Assembly (NCBI GenBank): GCA_937952395.1
Contig: CALFYV010000186.1
Location: forward strand, 1-5,804
Direction of reading: 5' to 3'
DNA length: 5,804 bases
Origin: an uncultured Bacteriovoracaceae bacterium
GTDB lineage: Bacteria; Bdellovibrionota; Bacteriovoracia; Bacteriovoracales; Bacteriovoracaceae
Made by a program: the position numbers and the translations under genes. Below the pieces are notes generated by a model. It searched no databases, was not told the DNA's origin, and saw only the letters and a program-made list of their open reading frames with translations. Positions 1-5,230 of the stretch are shown here, piece after piece. Within the stretch, counting starts at the first letter, position 1. Every line of letters begins with the position of its first letter.

Positions 1-912
1 TACTTCGGCAACTTCTTCAGGCATGATTTCTGGTTCTGGATTGGCCATAGCGAAAATAATAGGATTTTTGGCCATCGAAGCGACCATTTTTTTGGTTACA
101 AGTCCTTTGGCGGAACATCCCATGAAAGCATCAGCTTCCTTCATGGCATCTTCAAGGGTTCTCAAATTTGTCTTTATGGCAAATTGATCTTTATATTTAT
201 TCATCCCATCTTTACGGCCTTGAAAGATAATTCCCTTTGAGTCACACATAGTTAAATTTTCAGGCTTTACCCCGATGTGGAGAAAAAGTTTAGCAATAGC
301 AACAGCAGCAGCACCTGCTCCACTGAAAACAACTTTTACCTTATTAAGTTTTCTTTTGGTAATTTCACATGCATTGATAAAAGCAGCCGTGGCAATAATT
401 GCAGTGCCATGTTGATCATCATGAAAAACAGGAATATTCATAATTTCTTTAAGTTGTTCTTCAACTTCAAAGCATTCAGGAGCTTTAATATCTTCAAGAT
501 TTATTCCACCGAAAGTTGGTTCTAATGCTCTTATGGTTTTAACCATGCCTTCAACAGTAGGTTCATTAATTTCAATATCAAAAACATCAATATCTGCGAA
601 TCTTTTAAAAAGAATACCTTTACCCTCCATAACAGGCTTACTTGCCAGCGGACCAATATTACCAAGGCCCAAAACAGCGGACCCATTGGAGACAACTCCG
701 ACTAAATTTCCTTTAGCAGTATATTTAAAAACATCATCAGGATTTTCTGCTATGGCCAAACAGGGTTCTGCCACCCCAGGTGAATAGGCCAGAGAGAGAT
801 CCCTGGCAGTTAAGCAAGCTTTAGTGGCGTTAACTTCAATTTTACCAGGCTTGCCTTTAGAGTGGTAATCGAGTGCTTCTTGTTTCTTAGAATCAACATT
901 TTCAGTGGTCAC
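1..912 (-). CDS. maeB: MaeB-type malic enzyme, N-terminal 304 codons (3' end outside window)
   Basis: Malic enzyme: oxidative decarboxylation of L-malate to pyruvate and CO2 with reduction of NAD(P), in the cytoplasm, linking the TCA cycle to pyruvate and supplying reducing power. I translated the minus strand by hand. The frame is open from a GTG at 912-910 to the window edge. An in-frame TAA upstream and no ATG before residue 95 fix the GTG start, and AAGGA lies 7 bases before it. Seen: YSPGVAEPC (residues 43-51, probable catalytic Tyr43), a glycine-rich GLGNIGPLASKPVMEGKG stretch with probable catalytic Lys98, FGGINLEDIKAPE with probable metal ligands Glu140/Asp141, FHDDQHGTA with probable Asp166, then the Rossmann loop SGAGAAA (197-203) and FAMANPEPE (287-295). 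The order and spacing match bacterial MaeB proteins. The C-terminus is missing, so a short form of roughly 400 residues cannot be told from the long form with a phosphotransacetylase-like domain. NAD versus NADP preference is not decided here. Confidence 0.95.
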   Translation of the reverse strand, partial: MTTENVDSKKQEALDYHSKGKPGKIEVNATKACLTARDLSLAYSPGVAEPCLAIAENPDDVFKYTAKGNLVGVVSNGSAVLGLGNIGPLASKPVMEGKGILFKRFADIDVFDIEINEPTVEGMVKTIRALEPTFGGINLEDIKAPECFEVEEQLKEIMNIPVFHDDQHGTAIIATAAFINACEITKRKLNKVKVVFSGAGAAAVAIAKLFLHIGVKPENLTMCDSKGIIFQGRKDGMNKYKDQFAIKTNLRTLEDAMKEADAFMGCSAKGLVTKKMVASMAKNPIIFAMANPEPEIMPEEVAEV

Positions 913-1147
913 AAATTGTTCCTTTTCTTTTTATCTAATTTATCAATTTTTCCTAGATAGGACTAGGATTAGCTTTGAAAAAGCCTATTTGTTTAAATTT
1001 AAAATAACCTGACCGAACTTATCCAGAATTTATGTAGAAAACACTCACTTTGAAAATAAGTGGGAGCATTTTGCCACTGATTATTGAAGTTTTTCACTCA
1101 TTTTCTAATAAAAATTGTCCTCTTCTTAGAAAACAGAAAAAATGTTC
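913..1147. other. AT-rich divergent spacer between maeB and the protease gene
   Basis: No convincing coding frame on either strand. The maeB promoter must lie here, but I find no hexamer pair good enough to call. Structures seen: an interrupted inverted repeat TCCTAG-ATAGGA-CTAGGA at 951-968, which also repeats TAGGA directly, 39-56 bases before the maeB start; an AT-only palindrome TTTAAATTTAAA at 982-993; and a weak 7-bp stem with one G-T pair at 1044-1050/1058-1064. Any of these could bind a regulator, but none matches an operator I recognise. Confidence 0.5.
920..924 (-). promoter_or_regulatory. Ribosome binding site deciding the GTG start of maeB
   Basis: On the minus strand AAGGA sits 7 bases upstream of the GTG at 912. 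It supports this unusual start. The frame carries a stop a few codons further upstream, so no longer product is possible. Confidence 0.75.
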
Positions 1148-1160
1148 TATAATAAAAAAA
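1125..1160 (+). promoter_or_regulatory. Sigma70-type promoter of the protease gene
   Basis: A perfect TATAAT lies at 1148-1153. The best -35 match at the normal 17-base spacing is CTTAGA at 1125-1130, only three of six consensus bases, so the call rests on the -10 box and its position. Transcription would start near 1159-1160, leaving a leader of about 50 bases before the ATG at 1210. The region is A/T-rich, so a chance -10 match is possible. Confidence 0.55.
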
Positions 1161-1183
1161 TAAAGGTCAGGACGACCTTTATT
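1159..1183. repeat. Perfect 10-bp inverted repeat (hairpin) at the predicted mRNA 5' end
   Basis: AATAAAGGTC (1159-1168) and its exact reverse complement GACCTTTATT (1174-1183) flank a 5-base loop, AGGAC. Read on the plus strand, the stem would begin at or within a base of the predicted start of transcription and end 11 bases before the AAAGGAG ribosome binding site. Read on the minus strand, the same stem is followed by a run of five more T residues, the shape of a weak intrinsic terminator for antisense transcripts. Which role applies cannot be told from sequence. Confidence 0.6.
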
Positions 1184-1194
1184 CGAGAGAAAGG

Positions 1195-1201
1195 AAAGGA
1201 G
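1195..1201 (+). promoter_or_regulatory. Strong ribosome binding site for the protease gene
   Basis: AAAGGAG lies 8 bases before the ATG at 1210, in a purine-rich stretch. An in-frame TAA at 1153-1155 with no start codon in between confirms this start. Confidence 0.8.
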
Positions 1202-1209
1202 TTCCGCGA

Positions 1210-2334
1210 ATGTTCACACACAAAACTCAAATTTTTCTTGTACTTTTTATTTTGTCCGCTTGTGGAAAAAATAATTCACAACTAGCTCAAGTTAGGGGTG
1301 AAGCGGTCATTATCGGAGAAGTCGATTGGCAAGATGTTACTGACTTAGATGATTCAGCCCCAGAAAGAGTTAATTCTCACTTTGTCGCTGATTTAAGAAT
1401 TCCAGCAGCCTCCAGTCGCTGTACAGGATTTATGATTAGTGAGGATTATCTTGTAACTAACGAACACTGTATAGAATCAAGTAGTGATGCCCGAGGGGTA
1501 TTGGCCATTTTTAATCATGAAAAGGGTGTGAGTAGTAGTCAGTGGCACCGTTATCTTTGTGATGAATTTGTCACTAATAGTCGTATATTGGACTATGCCA
1601 TTTTAAAATGTAAAGGCTCTCCTGGACTTCATCATGGTTACGTAAAATTTGAGTTAGAAAAAAGTGTTAAAAAATCAGATTCTTTGTATGTGATACAACA
1701 AAACTGTGACTGGAGAAATGACGACTATTGTGATTATTCAAAAAAAATAGCTTTTGGTAATGTTGTAGAAATCAATTCAGATATTGTCCATAATGCTGAC
1801 ACATTGGGAGGTTCTTCAGGAAGCCCGGTCTTCAACTCTTCTCATAAGCTCATTGGTCTTCACCACGCCGGCAGAACTAATGTACAAACAGGAGAGGGAA
1901 TTGAAAACTACGCAGTACCGGCGAGTGAGATTTATGCCGACATTTCTACTTATTTTAGCTATACGTTGCCTGTGACCCAAGAAGGTGAATGGGCCGATTT
2001 TGAAAACAATAATTTAAAAAAGCGAGCCGTATGGATTAATTACGGTGGCGAAGTTGTTTTTTCCGGAAAAATTTCAAAAGGTAGTGACAGAGATTACTAT
2101 CAAATAAAAGTTGAGAAAACTCAAAATATAAGGTTTCACTTAAAATTTCTTCATACTGTCGGTAATCTTGATTTAAAGATTTTTAATTCAAAAAAGCGGA
2201 AAATAGCCAAAAGTAAATCTCGTTCAAATGATGAAGTCATAGAACTGAACTTAGATCCCGGCTTTTATTATGTGAAGGTTTACGGACGAGGTAATGCAAC
2301 AGCACCATACTCAATGAGCATTCAAGATATTTAG
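1210..2334 (+). CDS. Lipoprotein serine protease, V8/trypsin-like, with C-terminal PPC domain
   Basis: A 374-residue exported, lipid-anchored protease. Residues 1-17 are a lipoprotein signal peptide ending in the lipobox LSAC (Cys18); the next residue is Gly, so outer-membrane sorting is expected. A chymotrypsin-fold domain follows (about 55-250): CTGFMISEDYLVTNEHC with His86, LDYAILKC with Asp128, and GGSSGSPVF with the nucleophile Ser203, so the catalytic triad is complete. Cysteines at 71/87, 117/134 and 166/174 could form three disulfides, as suits an extracytoplasmic enzyme. The S1-pocket strand IGLHHAG resembles IGIHWGG of V8 glutamyl endopeptidases, where that His favours acidic P1 residues; Glu preference is therefore possible but inferred. 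Residues about 260-372 look like a bacterial pre-peptidase C-terminal (PPC) beta-domain: DRDYYQIKV, GNLDLKIF, LDPGFYYVKVYG. It has its own promoter-like box upstream. The gene for an outer-membrane protein follows after 56 bases. Physiological substrate unknown; predatory or scavenging digestion is a guess. Confidence 0.9.
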   Translation: MFTHKTQIFLVLFILSACGKNNSQLAQVRGEAVIIGEVDWQDVTDLDDSAPERVNSHFVADLRIPAASSRCTGFMISEDYLVTNEHCIESSSDARGVLAIFNHEKGVSSSQWHRYLCDEFVTNSRILDYAILKCKGSPGLHHGYVKFELEKSVKKSDSLYVIQQNCDWRNDDYCDYSKKIAFGNVVEINSDIVHNADTLGGSSGSPVFNSSHKLIGLHHAGRTNVQTGEGIENYAVPASEIYADISTYFSYTLPVTQEGEWADFENNNLKKRAVWINYGGEVVFSGKISKGSDRDYYQIKVEKTQNIRFHLKFLHTVGNLDLKIFNSKKRKIAKSKSRSNDEVIELNLDPGFYYVKVYGRGNATAPYSMSIQDI

Positions 2335-2353
2335 CCTTTAGTATTTGTAGGTC

Positions 2354-2383
2354 TCTTTGTTTCATATTAAGATGAAATAAAGG
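2354..2383 (+). promoter_or_regulatory. Hairpin that would cover the ribosome binding site of the next gene
   Basis: Positions 2354-2365 can pair with 2372-2383 around a 6-base loop (ATTAAG), giving an unbroken 12-pair stem with two G-U pairs, only two G-C pairs, and the rest A-U. The 3' arm contains AAAGG of the ribosome binding site AAAGGA (2379-2384), which lies 6 bases before the ATG at 2391. If it forms in the mRNA, it would block ribosome access. It also lies in the short gap after the protease gene, but it has no T-run, so it is not a standard terminator. Confidence 0.45.
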
Positions 2384-2390
2384 ATCTTCC

Positions 2391-3512
2391 ATGTCGTGTT
2401 CAAGACTCTTATTGAGTTTGATAATTTTTTTAATAAGCAACCCGCTTTTTTCACAGAATAATGTTGAACGGAAAGAAATATTTCGAAAAATAATAAGACA
2501 AGCGCGGATGGCCAATCAAGAAGGTAAGTTTAATGAGAGTAATCAAATTTTACAAAAATCCTTTAGGTATGAACAACGAAAGCTTAATACTCCGGCTATT
2601 GTCCTGTTAATTGTATCCGATAATTATGAAAAACAAGGTGACTATAAAAAATCAATTGAATATTTAAATTATTATATTAACCGTGAATTTAAATATCAGC
2701 ATGAACAAAATCTCGCCGCTTACAAAAATAAAAAAAAAGATTTTGATTATGATAAATCAAATAGAAAACTTGTGAAATCCTATGAGAAAAAAGCCAGGCT
2801 TTTTTCTAAGTTATATCTAGAAGTTAAAGAAAACAAAAAGCCATTACTTCTTCAATCGTATAAAAAGAAAGCTGATTTTTACCAGGGGCTTTGTGAAAAA
2901 TTCAAAGAGAATACCTGTTACGAATCTAGTCAGATCATACAAAAAACCCAGTCCCATATTGGCCAAGTTGAAAAAAGAAAATTTCGTTACAACTGGTTTG
3001 CTCAATATGCTCTACTATATTATGTAGATGATTTGGCATTGAAAAATCAAAATACTTTGGCCCAGCATGATCTTGATGCTTTATCCATTGCTCCTTGTGT
3101 TGGAGCCGGTTTTGCTTACAGAAATTATTTGTACGAATATAATATTCAAAGTTGCGCTTTTTTTGGACAAAGTTATGTCAAGGAAGGCAGTCGCTTTGCT
3201 TCCAATGCTAACTATGAAGAATCTGTTTTTGTTTATGGCCTGTTAGCAAACGCAGGATTTTATGGAAAGTTTTTTCACCCCAAAGTTCCGGTGGGATTCT
3301 CACTAGCTACGCGTTACCGTAAAGGCGACTATCCTGATGCGACTGCTGCAGGGGACACATTCCGAGTTCTTGACCAGGCAACAGTGAGTGTAGGAGCGTT
3401 CTTTGAAATTAAATATGAGCACAAGCATTACGATTATGTTTTCAAAAGCGGTGCCTTCGACGACTTGAATAGTCTATTATTTGTTTTCCAAATAAACGTG
3501 AATCATTTTTGA
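2391..3512 (+). CDS. Exported protein with TPR-like helical region and C-terminal outer-membrane beta-barrel-like domain
   Basis: I do not recognise a named family. The 373-residue product starts with a classical signal peptide (hydrophobic core about 6-16, likely cut near LFS-Q at 21/22). Residues 27-100 look like TPR-type helices, for example NYEKQGDYKKSIEYL (78-92). A Lys-rich helical stretch (105-198) holds two related units, 130-148 and 156-174, sharing nine of nineteen residues. From about 199 on the sequence alternates aromatic and small residues in strands (NWFAQYALLYY, APCVGAGFAYRNYLYEYN, VFVYGLLANAGFYG, VPVGFSLATRY, ATVSVGAFFEIKYEH) and ends LLFVFQINVNHF. The final Phe fits the beta-signal of proteins inserted by the BAM complex. 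Inference: a small barrel in the outer membrane with helices in the periplasm. Cys168/176 and Cys236/255 could form disulfides. The start is firm: AAAGGA upstream and an in-frame TGA at 2373. Possibly co-transcribed with the protease. Confidence 0.7.
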   Translation: MSCSRLLLSLIIFLISNPLFSQNNVERKEIFRKIIRQARMANQEGKFNESNQILQKSFRYEQRKLNTPAIVLLIVSDNYEKQGDYKKSIEYLNYYINREFKYQHEQNLAAYKNKKKDFDYDKSNRKLVKSYEKKARLFSKLYLEVKENKKPLLLQSYKKKADFYQGLCEKFKENTCYESSQIIQKTQSHIGQVEKRKFRYNWFAQYALLYYVDDLALKNQNTLAQHDLDALSIAPCVGAGFAYRNYLYEYNIQSCAFFGQSYVKEGSRFASNANYEESVFVYGLLANAGFYGKFFHPKVPVGFSLATRYRKGDYPDATAAGDTFRVLDQATVSVGAFFEIKYEHKHYDYVFKSGAFDDLNSLLFVFQINVNHF

Positions 3513-3538
3513 TTAACGCCACGCACTTTATGTAAGAT
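3509..3538 (+). promoter_or_regulatory. Weak candidate promoter before the redoxin gene
   Basis: TTGATT (3509-3514) and TAAGAT (3533-3538), each four of six consensus bases, are separated by 18 bases. Transcription would start near 3545, within the 79-base gap. No clear terminator is seen after the preceding gene, so read-through is an equally good explanation. Confidence 0.25.
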
Positions 3539-3580
3539 GGTTACCTAGTAAAAAATGAAAATAAAGATTGGTATTATATC

Positions 3581-3585
3581 AGGAG
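3581..3585 (+). promoter_or_regulatory. Ribosome binding site of the redoxin lipoprotein gene
   Basis: AGGAG lies 6 bases before the ATG at 3592. A TAA stop directly touches that ATG in frame (3589-3591), so the unusually short signal peptide of the product is not a start-choice error. Confidence 0.8.
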
Positions 3586-3591
3586 AAATAA

Positions 3592-4293
3592 ATGAAATTT
3601 TTATTATTAATAGCACTCGTTTTTAGTTGTAATAAAGAACCAGCGAAGTCTCTAACTCAGAAAATTGCTGAACATAAACAAGCTTCAACAGGTAAAATAC
3701 CAGAAGAAATAAAAGAATTGTTTGCAAAGGCCACAGATGATTTAGCCAAAACGGGTATAGCAGAAAATGCTTTATCTGAAGGTAATAAGTTACCTAATTT
3801 TGAAATCTTGAGTACTAGTGGTGAAAAGGTCATGATTAATACACTTTATGAAGATAAGTATTTAGTCATAGATTTTTACAGAGGGGGATGGTGTCCTTAT
3901 TGCAAACTGGAGTTGCAAACTTATCAAGAACTGCTGGAAGATTTTATTCAAGCAGGTGCGAGGGTGATTGCCATATCTCCTGATACTGTTTTGGAATCTA
4001 AGAAAACAAAGGATAAAAACAAACTTTCATTTGAACTTTACTCTGATCCAAATAATGAAGCGGCTAAAAAACTTGGATTGGCCTTTCAGGTCGATAGTAA
4101 AGTTATTGAGGTTTATAAGAAATTTGGAATTGATCTAGAAGCCTCTCAAGGCAATTCTGAAAATACATTACCGATGCCTGGAACTTATGTGGTTGATAAA
4201 TCAGGCAAAATCGTTTTTGCCTTTTTGAATCCTGATTACACGATGAGAGCTGAACCCAGCGAAGTTCTTGAGATTGTGAAAGGTCTTAAGTAA
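3592..4293 (+). CDS. Peroxiredoxin-like (AhpC/TSA, CPYC type) lipoprotein
   Basis: A 233-residue thioredoxin-fold redox protein, probably anchored to a membrane and facing the periplasm. The leader is only 12 residues, MKFLLLIALVFS before Cys13; the lipobox VFSC has an atypical Phe at -2, so lipidation is likely but not certain. After a helical linker (20-63) comes the domain: KLPNFEILSTSGEKV (67-80), LVIDFYRGGWCPYCKLEL (91-108) and VIAISPD (125-131). Near the end come LPMPGTYVVDKSGKIVFAF (193-211) and the family-like NPDYTMRAEPSEVL (213-226). Aligned on FYP-xxx-T-xx-C of typical peroxiredoxins, Cys104 takes the peroxidatic position and Cys101 replaces the Thr, giving a CxxC pair. Members of this peroxiredoxin-like group are usually annotated as thiol antioxidant enzymes, but few have been tested, so thiol-disulfide oxidoreductase activity is also possible. 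It ends 25 bases before the radical SAM gene. Confidence 0.88.
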   Translation: MKFLLLIALVFSCNKEPAKSLTQKIAEHKQASTGKIPEEIKELFAKATDDLAKTGIAENALSEGNKLPNFEILSTSGEKVMINTLYEDKYLVIDFYRGGWCPYCKLELQTYQELLEDFIQAGARVIAISPDTVLESKKTKDKNKLSFELYSDPNNEAAKKLGLAFQVDSKVIEVYKKFGIDLEASQGNSENTLPMPGTYVVDKSGKIVFAFLNPDYTMRAEPSEVLEIVKGLK

Positions 4294-4318
4294 GTTTTGC
4301 TGTTTTTTACAAAAAAAT

Positions 4319-5191
4319 ATGCTACAAGCTGCCATGCTTAAGCGTATTTATATTGAGATCTCAAATATCTGCAATGTTCAGTGTTCGTTTTGTCCTGTCG
4401 TAGAGCGTGATAAGCAAATTTTAAATCCTTCAAATTTTGAAAAGATACTTATTCAAGCTAAGCCTATCGCTCAGGAAGTTTGTTTGCATTTGATGGGAGA
4501 GCCATTGGCCCATCCTAATTTTGAAGAAGTGCTGAAGATTTGTGAAAAGTATCAAGTGCCAATTCAACTTACAACTAATGGGCTTTTAATCGAGAAAAAG
4601 AAAGAGTTGATCTTATCAAGTGGGTGTGTTCGTCAAATCAATTTTTCCCTGCAAAGTTTCAAAGATAATTTTCCTCATAAAAAATTAGAAACATATCTTG
4701 AGCCCATTATAACTTTTTCTCACGAAGCACATATAAAAAGGCCAGAGATGTATATTAATTATCGCCTTTGGAATATGGGAGTTGAATCAAATGAAAATGA
4801 AGAAATCTTTGATTACTTGGATAACGCTTTTGAGGTCAAAATAAATCGCAAGGTTCAAGTTGAAAATATTAAATCCAAAAGAATATGGAATAAGGTTTAT
4901 CTGCATTTTGATTCTCGTTTTGAGTGGCCCACCTTGGATAGAGAGGTCATTTCTCATCAAGGTCGCTGCCACGCCTTAACTTCTCATATCGGAATTCATG
5001 CCGATGGCACGGTGGTTCCTTGTTGCTTAGATAAGGAGGCTATTATCAACTTAGGCAATTGTCTTGAGACACCCTTGTCCGCCATTTTAGAAAGTGAGAG
5101 GGCTTCCCGTATGCGCATAGGCTTCTCAAATGGCAAATTAATCGAAGAGCTTTGTACTAAATGTCAGTATGTTACACGATTTTTTGCTTAA
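4319..5191 (+). CDS. Radical SAM enzyme with SPASM/twitch-like C-terminal cysteine cluster
   Basis: Up to 290 residues; cytoplasmic. The 4Fe-4S/AdoMet motif is CNVQCSFC (Cys18, Cys22, Cys25, the classic Cx3Cx2C). The expected AdoMet-site elements follow: LHLMGEPLAHPNF (56-68, GGEP-like) and LTTNGLL (84-90). A second cysteine set lies at the C-terminus: Cys217 in GRCHAL, then HADGTVVPCC (Cys235/236, with the spacing C-x12-G-x4-C of SPASM domains), and LCTKC (Cys279/282) eight residues from the end. This could bind one auxiliary cluster, as in twitch domains. SPASM enzymes often modify peptides or proteins, but no precursor peptide gene is visible next door; the substrate is unknown. The start is unsure: ATG at 4319 and ATG at 4334 (MLKRIYIEIS) both lack a Shine-Dalgarno sequence, and an in-frame TGA at 4277 excludes longer forms. 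The tight spacing suggests co-transcription with the redoxin gene. Confidence 0.88.
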   Translation: MLQAAMLKRIYIEISNICNVQCSFCPVVERDKQILNPSNFEKILIQAKPIAQEVCLHLMGEPLAHPNFEEVLKICEKYQVPIQLTTNGLLIEKKKELILSSGCVRQINFSLQSFKDNFPHKKLETYLEPIITFSHEAHIKRPEMYINYRLWNMGVESNENEEIFDYLDNAFEVKINRKVQVENIKSKRIWNKVYLHFDSRFEWPTLDREVISHQGRCHALTSHIGIHADGTVVPCCLDKEAIINLGNCLETPLSAILESERASRMRIGFSNGKLIEELCTKCQYVTRFFA

Positions 5192-5199
5192 AATCGGTG
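5175..5199 (+). repeat. Hairpin spanning the stop codon of the radical SAM gene
   Basis: GATTTT (5178-5183) pairs with AAAATC (5190-5195) around TTGCTT. The stem can extend through CAC (5175-5177) and GTG (5197-5199) with one bulged G. It includes the TAA stop at 5189-5191. No T-run follows on either strand, so it is not a standard intrinsic terminator. It may protect the mRNA 3' end or be coincidental. Confidence 0.35.
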
Positions 5200-5206
5200 A
5201 TAGCGT

Positions 5207-5230
5207 TGTGGAATATCATGATATTCCACA
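5207..5230. terminator. Perfect 24-bp palindrome between convergent genes; possible two-way terminator or binding site
   Basis: TGTGGAATATCA (5207-5218) is followed at once by its exact reverse complement TGATATTCCACA (5219-5230). In RNA from either strand it would form a 10-bp stem with a 4-base CATG loop. It ends one base before the stop codon of the MarC gene (5231-5233) and begins 16 bases after the radical SAM stop. The position suits a shared hairpin ending both transcripts, but neither side has a T-run, so factor-independent termination would be weak. A symmetric protein-binding site is the alternative. Confidence 0.45.

Noticed and set aside
277..787. Two plus-strand open frames of 82 and 84 codons
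   Set aside because: They lie wholly inside maeB on the opposite strand, have no ribosome binding sites, and encode low-complexity or unfamiliar sequence, while the minus strand gives an unmistakable malic enzyme.
2237..2515. Minus-strand frame of 92 codons crossing the protease/barrel gene junction
   Set aside because: It is antisense to two well-supported starts and ends, and its product shows no domain or signal. It is a shadow frame.
3572..3577. TATTAT as a -10 box for the redoxin gene
   Set aside because: Transcription would start within the ribosome binding site at 3581-3585, leaving no usable leader.
4294..4318. T6 tract as an intrinsic terminator between the redoxin and radical SAM genes
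   Set aside because: Only a 4-bp CTTA/TAAG stem lies before the T-run, too small for a terminator; the genes are better read as one transcript.
4294..5230. RiPP locus: a precursor peptide next to the radical SAM/SPASM-like enzyme
   Set aside because: The gaps on either side are 25 and 39 bases, too short for a precursor gene, and no small peptide gene with a ribosome binding site is seen. A precursor elsewhere in the genome cannot be excluded.
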